Below, piece by piece: positions 1-5,207 of a DNA stretch of 11,820 nt (its first letter is position 1; every line of letters begins with the position of its first letter). The DNA comes from Pyrodictiaceae archaeon (GTDB taxonomy: Archaea; Thermoproteota; Thermoprotei_A; Sulfolobales; Pyrodictiaceae), in the NCBI GenBank assembly GCA_026986935.1, contig JALSNP010000043.1:1-11820 (forward strand), written 5' to 3'. The notes beneath the pieces were generated by a model. The model was not told the DNA's origin. It saw only the letters and a list, made by a program, of their open reading frames with translations, and did no database searches. The translations under genes and the position numbers were made by a program.

Positions 1-397
1 CGTACTCCTTCCTCACATCCTCGGCCTTAGCACGCCATAGCTTGTGATCCCGTCTCCAGCCCTCATGGTACCAGACGACTTCACCCCCTCTCACAATGGC
101 TATCACGTTGTTGAGGTAAATGTTACCGCTTCTCAACCTAAGCGCCTGGGAAACAGTTTGGTCATGTATCTTGTTGAGCAGCCTACTACGAGAAACGAAG
201 TGCTCCTTATACAGGAGCAGCTCCTCCCCGGACCTAAACGGGTACAACTCGTAACCTATGCCAAGCTTGCACCTAATCTTCTCCAACAACTCAACCGTGA
301 CATCACGAATCCTAGCTTGCTCCCCCGAGAACAAACCCTGGAGAAGATCCTCGTTGAAGTAATAGCGAAACTTGTATGTACCGAAGACCTCTTCCAA
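1..397 (-). CDS. Hypothetical protein, 3' end outside window
   Basis: An open reading frame on the minus strand runs without a stop from an in-frame TAG at 431-433 to the left edge of the window, so the C-terminus is missing. The first plausible start is TTG at 397, giving a product that begins MEEVFGTYKFRYYF; no ATG or GTG lies between the stop and that codon. About 132 residues are visible, mixed charged and aromatic (for example EELLLYKEHF and WYHEGWRRDHKLW), with no signal peptide or membrane segment. Two TATA-like tracts lie upstream on the same strand (430-438 and 451-458). The plus-strand frame at 44-415 is less protein-like and is taken as its shadow. I do not recognise the family. 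A missing start or a 5' truncation is possible. Confidence 0.55.
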   Translation of the reverse strand, partial: MEEVFGTYKFRYYFNEDLLQGLFSGEQARIRDVTVELLEKIRCKLGIGYELYPFRSGEELLLYKEHFVSRSRLLNKIHDQTVSQALRLRSGNIYLNNVIAIVRGGEVVWYHEGWRRDHKLWRAKAEDVRKEY

Positions 398-429
398 GGA
401 TTCCCCGACTCGTAATTGGTCTATAGTAG

Positions 430-458
430 CCTATAAACCTACATTGTCGCAATATAAG
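430..458 (-). promoter_or_regulatory. Possible TATA elements for the left-edge gene
   Basis: On the minus strand, CTTATATT (451-458) and GGTTTATAG (430-438) are AT-rich TATA-like elements in an otherwise GC-rich stretch. A start site about 25 bp below the first would fall near 428, and below the second near 408, both just upstream of the proposed TTG start at 397. The palindrome at 478-498 lies 20 bp upstream, a position from which a bound protein could affect transcription. This rests on position and composition only. Confidence 0.3.
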
Positions 459-477
459 CCCTCAATAAATTCATCCG

Positions 478-498
478 GGTTGTACCCTGGGTACAACC
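478..498. promoter_or_regulatory. 21-bp palindrome, operator-like (copy 1)
   Basis: A perfect inverted repeat: left arm GGTTGTACCC (478-487), one central base T (488), right arm GGGTACAACC (489-498). It lies between divergent genes (left-edge minus gene and the plus gene at 694) and heads the 25-bp phased array at 503-637. Five further imperfect copies occur in the accessory block, each near a gene start or an intergenic control region. The form, a dyad of about two helical turns, is typical of a site for a dimeric DNA-binding protein. Which protein binds it is unknown. Confidence 0.65.
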
Positions 499-502
499 TT
501 CA

Positions 503-637
503 AGGAGTTTTCCAACCTCGAGGAGCGGAAAGTTTCAGCTACGGACTAGCACAAAAGTTTCGCAGCGGATCCTCCGAGGAAGTTTCCCGCTGCTGGCGTT
601 GGGAAAATTTTTGGCTACGAGTCAGATGGAAAGTTTT
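503..637. repeat. Iteron-like array A: six sites at 25-bp period
   Basis: Six imperfect matches to the palindromic nonamer GAAASTTTC are centred at 507, 532, 557, 582, 607 and 633, giving spacings of 25, 25, 25, 25 and 26. The copy at 528-536 (GAAAGTTTC) is exact; 553-561, 578-586, 603-611 and 629-637 differ mainly at one or two bases; 503-511 is weakest. The bases between sites are mostly unrelated, although GCTAC recurs at nearly the same offset in two units (538-542, 614-618). The array starts 19 bp from the palindrome centre at 488 and ends about 60 bp before the start at 694. An inverted counterpart with the same number of sites lies at 4655-4789. It could be an iteron-type origin or a multi-site operator. 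Confidence 0.7.
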
Positions 638-693
638 TCCTACCCCGCTTGTAAACGCCTCTGAAACTCGCAGGATACGAATAGGGATCGGCT

Positions 694-1188
694 ATGCCGT
701 CTAGGCTTGTCTCTGTGTTTTCACCAGAGGAAGTGCAGGCTGGAAATGTAATATGCCGCCGGAGACAAACTAATAACATTGATAGCGTCATGTTCAAGTG
801 TAACCAGGATTACAGGATTAGGGTGCAACTCGCAGAGGTGGGTTCAAGGCACTGGTTCGACGTTATAGTCAACATTGCAGAACTCGACGACGAGAAAGCT
901 AGGGAGGCTATCGCTATAGCTACTAAGCTTGCACTCGCCATAGAGGAGAACATCAAAGAAATCCTATTCAAGTACGAGAAGAGTCTATTTAGTTGGCTAT
1001 CTGGTCTAAGCTTTTCACTAGCAGCTAGACTTCCAGCAATCAACATTGAGGTACAACGAAGAGAGGAAGAGCGCCAGAGAAGAGCACAGAAGAGCGCGCC
1101 AAACACCCTATCAGTAAACATTGGTAGGTTTGTAAACCTTATTATAACAAACAAAAGAACAGAAGAGGAGGAGTGGGTAATTGAATAG
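694..1188 (+). CDS. Hypothetical protein downstream of array A
   Basis: A 164-residue soluble protein from ATG 694. The middle (about residues 40-95) reads as a coherent fold: strands around RIRVQLAEVG and WFDVIVNIAEL, then a long helix with DDEKAREAIAIATKLA. A charged, Arg/Glu-rich stretch follows near residues 120-135, and the tail ends EEEEWVIE. There is no membrane segment or recognisable domain. The first 30 residues are less convincing, and a later ATG at 790 (MFKCNQDY) is an alternative start. The gene stands alone, with array A directly upstream and the TGT-like pseudogene running toward it from the right. By analogy with the gene at 4579, array A may control it. I do not recognise the family. 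Confidence 0.55.
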   Translation: MPSRLVSVFSPEEVQAGNVICRRRQTNNIDSVMFKCNQDYRIRVQLAEVGSRHWFDVIVNIAELDDEKAREAIAIATKLALAIEENIKEILFKYEKSLFSWLSGLSFSLAARLPAINIEVQRREEERQRRAQKSAPNTLSVNIGRFVNLIITNKRTEEEEWVIE

Positions 1189-1189
1189 G

Positions 1190-1874
1190 GTTAACGGAGA
1201 GCTATTGGTCTCGCTCATAGTTCCAGCATTTATACCGCCACTCTCTAGGCACTCGGCATCAAGATACTTCGCGGTAACTGCCTTGTTAGACCAGGTCCAA
1301 GCAGTAGAGTCAAACGAGTCTAGGCTCAGCTCCACGGCTTTCTTGACGTGTACAGGATCCAGTACCAGTCCCAAGCCCGTGGCAGGACAAACTATACTCC
1401 TTTGCTACTTTACATGATAATACTAAGCTTTCAAGCTAGGCCCCTAGAGTCCACTATTCGTCAACGCCCAGCGATTGTACCTTAAGCAGAGCAGCCTAAG
1501 CGGAGCAGCTAACCCATGCACGTGATCTAGGCTCGCATAGATACCGGCAGTGTAGCCGTATGGGCTTCCTGGGGCCCGCAGGAACCTAAGGGCTAGTATG
1601 TGCTACGACCAGGCACCCGTGGTTCCGGCAACACAGCCCAGATCTCGGCAGGCCACCGCAACTGCTCAATATCACGGACAAAGAGGAGCAGCTGGTGGTA
1701 CCACTTATCCAGCGAAGGCCGCTCACCATCCTTGACGAAAGCCCACATACCGTTATCGACCAAGATCTTGTAGAAGCCGGGCTCCCTTACTTGGGGAAGC
1801 CTCTTGTTAGCAAGGCTAACAAGCTGATAGGGCCACCAGGAGGGGGCCTGGGCAGCGTAGAAGCGGATTGGCAT
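1190..1874 (-). pseudogene. TGT/DpdA-like transglycosylase-type gene, broken in three frames
   Basis: Three consecutive minus-strand fragments read as one protein. Fragment 1 (1874-1593) starts MPIRFYAAQAPSWW, contains ILVDNGMWAFVKDG, and ends AEIWAVLPEPRVPGRSTY. Fragment 2 (1602-1444, shifted by -1) continues HILALRFLRAPG, then YTAGIYASLDHVHGLA and LRLLCLRY. Fragment 3 (from about 1404) reads GLGLVLDPVHVKKAVEL then DSFDSTAWT. An IWAVLP segment, an AGIY-type strand and a C-terminal DSFDS-STAWT-like segment in this order resemble the TIM barrel of tRNA-guanine transglycosylase relatives, including the DNA-modifying DpdA type. That assignment is from memory of the family. No cysteine zinc site is evident. 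The start ATG at 1874 is 18 bp below the stop of the preceding gene, so it was the last gene of the cassette. It is probably non-functional now. Confidence 0.55.
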
Positions 1875-1892
1875 GGCTAGCCATCCTCGTAG

Positions 1893-2357
1893 TCATGCTA
1901 TGGCTGTCTCTATAGTCTTGGGCTTCTGAAGCCTCCTGCCATACTCCTCAACACGCCTAGTCTCCTTATAGAGCCTCTCCAGGAGCTGCTCGAGCCCCTT
2001 GAGAACAGCTAGGGCCCTCTTAGCGTCACTTGCTGGGCTTGACAGGATCCTCGAAACGTGGGTGGCCTCGACGAAGGCCTCGGCGAATACCCGGAACCTG
2101 GTTACGTGCACCTGCTCGCACTCGCCATACCACTGGGAGCCCTGGGGGTAGAGCTGCAGCACAGGATACATATACTTCCCGTAATCGTTGAGCTTGCGGA
2201 TCTCGGCGAGACCGGCATCAACAGCCTTAACTCTGACGCCAGCTAAGCGTTCGATGCAGCCCCTAAGCTCCCTAAGTACGCTGTAAGCCTCCACGAGCTG
2301 CTGGTGCAGAGGCCTAGCCCTCCCAGTAACCTTGACGATCTTGCGGGGCCTAGGCAT
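1893..2357 (-). CDS. Hypothetical protein of the minus-strand cassette
   Basis: A predicted 154-residue, mostly helical, basic protein starting at ATG 2357 (MPRPRKIVKVTG). A TTG six bases earlier (2363) could add two residues. The ATG overlaps the stop of the preceding small gene by 8 bases, so translation is probably coupled. Helical segments with heptad-like leucines occur near the N-terminus (LHQQLVEAYSVLREL) and C-terminus (ALAVLKGLEQLLERL); the centre has an aromatic, cysteine-containing stretch (YPQGSQWYGECEQ). No catalytic motif, signal peptide or membrane segment is seen. I do not recognise the family. The reading frame is intact although both the first and last genes of the cassette are broken. 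Confidence 0.55.
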   Translation of the reverse strand: MPRPRKIVKVTGRARPLHQQLVEAYSVLRELRGCIERLAGVRVKAVDAGLAEIRKLNDYGKYMYPVLQLYPQGSQWYGECEQVHVTRFRVFAEAFVEATHVSRILSSPASDAKRALAVLKGLEQLLERLYKETRRVEEYGRRLQKPKTIETAIA

Positions 2358-2538
2358 CCACAACCACCCCTATGCCGCGCCTTACAGGAACGTGGAGGGC
2401 TAGGAGCCTCCGCCTCTCCTCCAGCTCCTGCTTGAGAAGCTCGACACGCATCACCACAAGCTCCTTGTCGGCGACCACTGCGACGTCATCTAGGCCCGGC
2501 CTGCTAGGGGATGCCGCAGCGGGGACAGACACCGCCAT
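2350..2538 (-). CDS. Small coiled-coil-like protein
   Basis: A 62-residue frame whose ATG at 2538 lies inside the zinc-ribbon gene (35-base overlap) and whose stop overlaps the start of the next gene. The first 20 residues are low-complexity and may not be translated; a GTG further in could be the true start. The convincing part is VVMRVELLKQELEERRRLLAL, split here as residues 28-38 (VVMRVELLKQE) and 39-48 (LEERRRLLAL), a short amphipathic helix likely to form a coiled coil, then a basic tail. The neighbours suggest a minor regulatory or structural element protein, but no function can be assigned. Confidence 0.4.
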   Translation of the reverse strand: MAVSVPAAASPSRPGLDDVAVVADKELVVMRVELLKQELEERRRLLALHVPVRRGIGVVVDA

Positions 2539-2659
2539 AGATGCTGATCAGCTCCGAGGGCGTCGGCACACCATAGCTGCTCTGCCTAACTCTCCAATGC
2601 ACGTAGAGCACGTAGCCGCAGAGCCGGCAGCGATAGACCACCGGCATGCTCGTCACCAT
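2504..2659 (-). CDS. Small zinc-ribbon protein (51 residues)
   Basis: An intact 51-residue frame from ATG 2659 to TAG 2504-2506. Two cysteine pairs are visible: CRLCG (residues 11-15) and CPRCG (residues 45-49), a classic zinc-ribbon arrangement with a 30-residue spacer that includes YGVPTPSELISIYGG. The first start overlaps the stop of the ribbon-helix-helix gene (bases 2653-2659), which implies translational coupling; an ATG at 2647 (MPVVYRC) is an alternative. Small two-CxxC proteins of this kind are common in crenarchaeal genomes and their viruses and plasmids, usually of unknown function and thought to bind nucleic acid or protein. The gene is short and easily missed. Confidence 0.7.
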   Translation of the reverse strand: MVTSMPVVYRCRLCGYVLYVHWRVRQSSYGVPTPSELISIYGGVCPRCGIP

Positions 2660-2976
2660 AGGCCTAGCTTCTTGTTGAACTCGCCGAGGTCGCTGTTCAA
2701 GTGGTGGATTAGCGCCTCCAAGTCCTCAATTATCCTCCCTATGTCGTCCCTGTAGACGCCGCGGGCGTAGTGGAGGGCGTAGCGGAGCAAGTACTCAGCA
2801 GCCATGGCGAAGCCCCTCACGGCGTAGAGGTCCCTCATCTCGGCCAACACTTCCCCGGAAGCCTCGAGGGCCAGCAGCCGGGACAAAGCCTCCCTCAGCA
2901 CCTCACTACGGCTACGACCCTGGCTACGAGCAACCTCCTCAACAAGCCTCACAAGCTCCAAAGAAGCCTTAAACAA
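2653..2976 (-). CDS. Ribbon-helix-helix-like DNA-binding protein, start unclear
   Basis: The frame contains a stretch resembling a MetJ/Arc/CopG ribbon-helix-helix domain: a strand AVILFKASLE, then helix ELVRLVEEVARSQ, a GRSRS turn, and helix EVLREALSRLLAL. A helical C-terminal part of about 70 residues follows (RYALHYARGVYRDD, LEALIHHLNSDL). Only a TTG at 2976 is available as start, and it would cut through the predicted strand. The frame is open back to a TAG at 3021-3023, but no ATG or GTG lies in it. Two ATGs at 2997-3002 are out of frame by one base, so a one-base loss near the 5' end is likely. Intact homologues of this type act as dimeric repressors, making it a candidate binder of the palindromes. 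It may now be inactive. Confidence 0.5.
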   Translation of the reverse strand: MFKASLELVRLVEEVARSQGRSRSEVLREALSRLLALEASGEVLAEMRDLYAVRGFAMAAEYLLRYALHYARGVYRDDIGRIIEDLEALIHHLNSDLGEFNKKLGLW

Positions 2977-3001
2977 GATAACAGCAGAAGCCGCAGCATC
3001 A

Positions 3002-3349
3002 TCACTCCTCTTCCATTGACTCTACGGTCTCGGGGACACGGCGGCCAAGATGCGTGATCCCGTTCCAGACCACGTAGTGGCCATCCCCGTTGTGGCTGCT
3101 GTAGCGCCTTATCAGCCCCGAGCCATCAACTCATTGAGCAGCACATGATTCTTCTTGCCCTCGCGGCCGAGGACGGCGCGGAGGGTTCTGGAGTACCTGG
3201 CTCTGCGTGGGCGTGAGGTTACGAAGCCGCTGCTCCGCGCCGAGAGCTACCCTTAACAAAAACAACCACCTAGGGCAGCTCCCCGTCAAACCCTCTAACA
3301 TGTTCCTCCACATGAACGGGCACAGATGAAGCAACGCCAAGTACTGCAC
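3002..3349 (-). pseudogene. Frameshifted helix-turn-helix-like gene
   Basis: Three minus-strand pieces read as one protein. From GTG 3349: YLALLHLCPFMWRNMLEGL, then RWLFLLRVALGA and LRNLTPTQSQVLQ. From 3180 (frame shifted by one): RAVLGREGKKNHVLLNELMARG. From 3115 (back in the first frame): LIRRYSSHNGDGHYVVWNG, then ITHLGRRVPETVESMEEE and TGA at 3002-3004. The middle piece looks like the recognition part of a winged helix (NHVLLNELMARGLIRRY) and the wing is GDGHYVV. Two opposite single-base changes, near 3181 and near 3115, would explain the break. As it stands the first frame stops at 3131. Its stop overlaps the ATG-ATG before the ribbon-helix-helix gene. Palindrome copy 2 lies 33 bp upstream of its start, so it was probably the first gene of the cassette. 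Confidence 0.5.
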
Positions 3350-3381
3350 ATCAGTACGCTTTAAGTGTTACGAGCACTCCA

Positions 3382-3402
3382 GGCTGTACTCAGAGTACAA
3401 CC
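3382..3402. promoter_or_regulatory. 21-bp palindrome, operator-like (copy 2)
   Basis: Left arm GGCTGTACTC (3382-3391), central A, right arm GAGTACAACC (3393-3402), with nine of ten bases paired. It lies 33 bp upstream of the GTG at 3349 in the divergent region between the minus-strand cassette and the membrane protein gene at 3534. Two more copies follow in the same region (centres 3430 and 3507). Confidence 0.6.
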
Positions 3403-3414
3403 AGTAAGCACTTG

Positions 3415-3445
3415 AAGAAGGTTGTACCTGGAATACAATCTTCTT
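3415..3445. promoter_or_regulatory. Extended palindrome, operator-like (copy 3)
   Basis: Arms AAGAAGGTTGTA (3415-3426) and TACAATCTTCTT (3434-3445) pair at 11 of 12 bases around a 7-base centre. The core TTGTA-N7-TACAA is the same as in the other copies, but the bases nearest the centre do not pair (CCT/GAA). Its centre (3430) is 38 bp from that of copy 2. Confidence 0.6.
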
Positions 3446-3498
3446 GGCGTGTAAAGAGTGCGACGAAAGCCTAAGCTTACCTAGCACAGCTTAGAGGG

Positions 3499-3515
3499 TT
3501 ATAGGTGGGGTACAA
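3499..3515. promoter_or_regulatory. Degenerate palindrome over the promoter of the gene at 3534 (copy 4)
   Basis: The core reads TTATA-N7-TACAA with the usual 7-base spacing, so one arm (TTATA in place of TTGTA) differs at one base. GTTATAGG (3498-3505) could itself be the TATA box of the gene starting at 3534, with a start site near 3527. A protein bound here would overlap that promoter, which suits repression. This is the weakest of the six copies. Confidence 0.4.
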
Positions 3516-3533
3516 TCGCTAGGGAGACGCCCT

Positions 3534-4052
3534 ATGCCAGCAATAGAGATAGGAACAATAATAGGTGTAGTAACGACCATCTTCGCAGTGTACGTAAGTC
3601 ACATACTCAGCAGGGCACGAATGCTAAGCCAGCAGGCACAGACCATGCTAAGAGACTATAGGATACACAGGAAAAGGTTAGCAGCACATATAGCCTCGAA
3701 GCTAGCAGACATGAAAGAGGAGGAGGATATAGTACAGTTCATAACACAGACAGTGTTCAAATACCATGACCTTATAATGGTAGCTGACCAGGTTAAAGAG
3801 CTGGTAAAGGAGGACTACGCCTCAGGCGCAGCGAGGAGTTACCTACTGGGAGGTGCAGCAACTCTACTCTATCTGACAGCCGTCGCGTGGAGCATCAATG
3901 ATACGGGAACAGTTCTACTCTTCACCTTCCTCGTGGCAGGCGTGATTGTCTGGCTAGGCTATACTACTGAGAAGCGGCTAGCCAGCTATAACGATCTTGT
4001 AGCCAAGCTTGACGAGTACCTCGCAGAGCTGCAGGAGGAAATGAAGACGTAG
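3534..4052 (+). CDS. Three-span membrane protein with helical cytoplasmic-type segments
   Basis: A 172-residue protein from ATG 3534. Hydrophobic segments lie at about residues 6-24 (IGTIIGVVTTIFAVYVSHI), 102-120 and 125-143 (the latter two form a hairpin with the turn INDTG). Between spans 1 and 2 is a basic, then acidic helical region (residues 28-96) with MLRDYRIHRKRLAAH and a KEEED cluster; the C-terminus is another amphipathic helix (LVAKLDEYLAELQEEM). There is no cleavable signal. It resembles small membrane proteins with coiled-coil parts found on archaeal mobile elements, but I do not recognise a family. Upstream are three palindrome copies, one over the likely promoter, so expression is probably controlled. 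It converges with the next gene, 2 bp between stops. Confidence 0.65.
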   Translation: MPAIEIGTIIGVVTTIFAVYVSHILSRARMLSQQAQTMLRDYRIHRKRLAAHIASKLADMKEEEDIVQFITQTVFKYHDLIMVADQVKELVKEDYASGAARSYLLGGAATLLYLTAVAWSINDTGTVLLFTFLVAGVIVWLGYTTEKRLASYNDLVAKLDEYLAELQEEMKT

Positions 4053-4054
4053 AC

Positions 4055-4579
4055 CTAGAGGAGGAAAAAGGTACTCCTCCTGGCATATCTCCTAACCTTA
4101 TCCCTTATCCTGCTGCGCTCGGCGTATTCCGGGTGGAACATGTAGACGAAGGCGAGCAGGCTCATCAGTGGAGCCCTTGTGGCTAGCTTGAGCATAGCCT
4201 CTATCTCCTTCCAATCTCCCCGCTTCTGCAGCTCCTCGATAACCCTCCTAGCACGCTGTCTCCCCGCTGGCGTCAGCTCGTAAACCTCGGCGGGGGACTC
4301 ATCGCCGCCCGGCTCTACATGCCGCTCCACTAGCCCCTCCTTCACAAGCTCCTTAATCGCCTCCTCGACCTCGCGGCTCCAAGGCCCATAGTGGCTAGGC
4401 TCAAAATCTGCTGGCACAAGATCTGGATCCACATCCTCCTTGAGTATGAAGAGGCCCTTATGTATTCGAGTCTTACCCTTAACCTGGCCCCCAGCGTACT
4501 CCAGCATAGCTAGTATGAGGTCCTTCAAGACCTCAAGCCTACTACGCTCCACACCAGCAGCCCTATCGGCCTGCAACAA
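4055..4579 (-). CDS. YwgA/DUF4065-like winged-helix protein
   Basis: A 174-residue protein from TTG 4579, chosen because a GGGAGGG tract (4588-4594) lies at suitable spacing. The frame stays open further upstream but has no better start. The N-terminal two thirds matches the pattern of the YwgA/DUF4065 (SocA-like) group: LILAMLEYAGGQVKGKT followed by RIHKGLFIL (residues 38-46), FEPSHYGPWS (59-68), helix VEEAIKELVKEGLV (71-84) and YELTPAGRQRARR (100-112). The last 60 residues are basic and helical. Such proteins occur as transcription regulators or as antitoxin-like adaptors for proteases. Array B and palindrome copy 5 lie upstream, so it may be the product they control or their regulator. The family call is from motif pattern only. 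Confidence 0.6.
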   Translation of the reverse strand: MLQADRAAGVERSRLEVLKDLILAMLEYAGGQVKGKTRIHKGLFILKEDVDPDLVPADFEPSHYGPWSREVEEAIKELVKEGLVERHVEPGGDESPAEVYELTPAGRQRARRVIEELQKRGDWKEIEAMLKLATRAPLMSLLAFVYMFHPEYAERSRIRDKVRRYARRSTFFLL

Positions 4580-4654
4580 ACCAGCAACCCTCCCATACAG
4601 TAAAGCATGACACGTTCCTGATAAGAGATCCTAGCCAGCCTCCTACCCCTAACT

Positions 4655-4789
4655 AGGAGTTTCACAGCAGAGCCGGGTAGAAACTTTCCGCTACAGGAGC
4701 AAGCCAGACTTTGGCTACGAGCTCGGGTAGAAACTTTCCATTACTCGAGGCCGAGAAACTTTCTCAGTCGATCCACGGGGGAAAGAGCG
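4655..4789. repeat. Iteron-like array B: six sites at 25-bp period, mirror of array A
   Basis: Matches to GAAASTTTC are centred at 4659, 4684, 4709, 4734, 4759 and 4785, giving spacings of 25, 25, 25, 25 and 26. Copies at 4680-4688, 4730-4738 and 4755-4763 are exact (GAAACTTTC); 4655-4663 and 4705-4713 are degenerate; the last (4781-4789) is a half site. GTAG precedes two copies and GCTAC follows two, near a constant offset. TTTGGCTACGAG (4710-4721) also occurs as TTTGGCTACGAG in array A (610-621). The palindrome lies 20 bp beyond the last centre, so compared with array A the order is reversed. The start of the gene at 4579 is 80 bp beyond the other end. Confidence 0.7.
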
Positions 4790-4794
4790 GGCCA

Positions 4795-4815
4795 GGTTGT
4801 ACCCAGAGTACAACC
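4795..4815. promoter_or_regulatory. 21-bp palindrome, operator-like (copy 5)
   Basis: Left arm GGTTGTACCC (4795-4804), central A, right arm GAGTACAACC (4806-4815), with nine of ten bases paired. It lies between array B and the stop codon of the gene at 4835-5206, and is the array B counterpart of copy 1. Confidence 0.65.
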
Positions 4816-4834
4816 GGCAAGAAGGCCTAGGCGA

Positions 4835-5206
4835 CTAGGCGAAGTAGACGCGGAACCCACGAGGCCTAGGCTCTATGAGGACGTAACCGCGATAGCTAAG
4901 GGGGAATCGTATTTTGGCCCCTTTACGGGCACCCATGAGTACAGCATAGTCCCCGGTATCGCTCACTATGTAATCTACATAGTTCTCGCCAATCCTAACG
5001 TCAAGCCTCGAGCCCTTGGCTAGGCGAAACCGTTCCACGAGCTCCTCCGGAATAACGAGGTAAGCGTACTTACCATTGCGGCCACCGCCAGTTACCTTAG
5101 CAATATAGAAACGACCCTCTTTGAGGCTTCGCAGGAAGGTCTTGACGGTACTCACGTCTAGCTCCCTGTGTGTGGTTACCGCCAAGCTTCCACCTTTAAG
5201 GGTCAT
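4835..5206 (-). CDS. AbrB-like (swapped-hairpin) DNA-binding protein, candidate
   Basis: A 123-residue frame from ATG 5206; a TTG at 5185 (MAVTTHRELD) has an AGGTGG tract (5190-5195) just upstream and is probably the real start, giving 116 residues. Residues 47-71 (YAYLVIPEELVERF, then RLAKGSRLDVRI) follow the AbrB/MazE/SpoVT pattern of strand, short helix after a proline, then a G-x-x-L-x-V strand. The remainder is strand-rich (GYVLIEPRPRGFRVYF at the end), so it is longer than a bare AbrB domain. No membrane segment. Palindrome copy 6 abuts the ATG, which suggests autoregulation, and makes this the best candidate for the protein that binds the palindromes. It is the accessory gene nearest the tRNA. 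Confidence 0.5.
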   Translation of the reverse strand: MTLKGGSLAVTTHRELDVSTVKTFLRSLKEGRFYIAKVTGGGRNGKYAYLVIPEELVERFRLAKGSRLDVRIGENYVDYIVSDTGDYAVLMGARKGAKIRFPLSYRGYVLIEPRPRGFRVYFA

Positions 5207-5207
5207 G

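Noticed and set aside
44..415. Plus-strand 123-residue frame
   Set aside because: The opposite strand is open through the whole stretch with more protein-like composition; this frame is judged a shadow.
503..637. The 25-bp periodic array as a CRISPR
   Set aside because: The conserved unit is only a 9-base palindrome with 16-base intervals and imperfect copies. CRISPR repeats are 23-37 bases, nearly identical, with spacers above 30, and no cas gene is present.
1181..1417. Plus-strand 78-residue frame
   Set aside because: It lies antisense to the third fragment of the TGT-like pseudogene, which has recognisable motifs.
3004..3016. ATG at 3016 as the start of the ribbon-helix-helix gene with a one-base insertion
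   Set aside because: The MEEE reading is better explained as the C-terminus (ESMEEE, stop) of the preceding helix-turn-helix-like frame.
2372..3057. Plus-strand frames of 127 and 95 residues
   Set aside because: Serine- and arginine-rich low-complexity products opposite the zinc-ribbon, coiled-coil and ribbon-helix-helix genes; typical GC-rich shadows.
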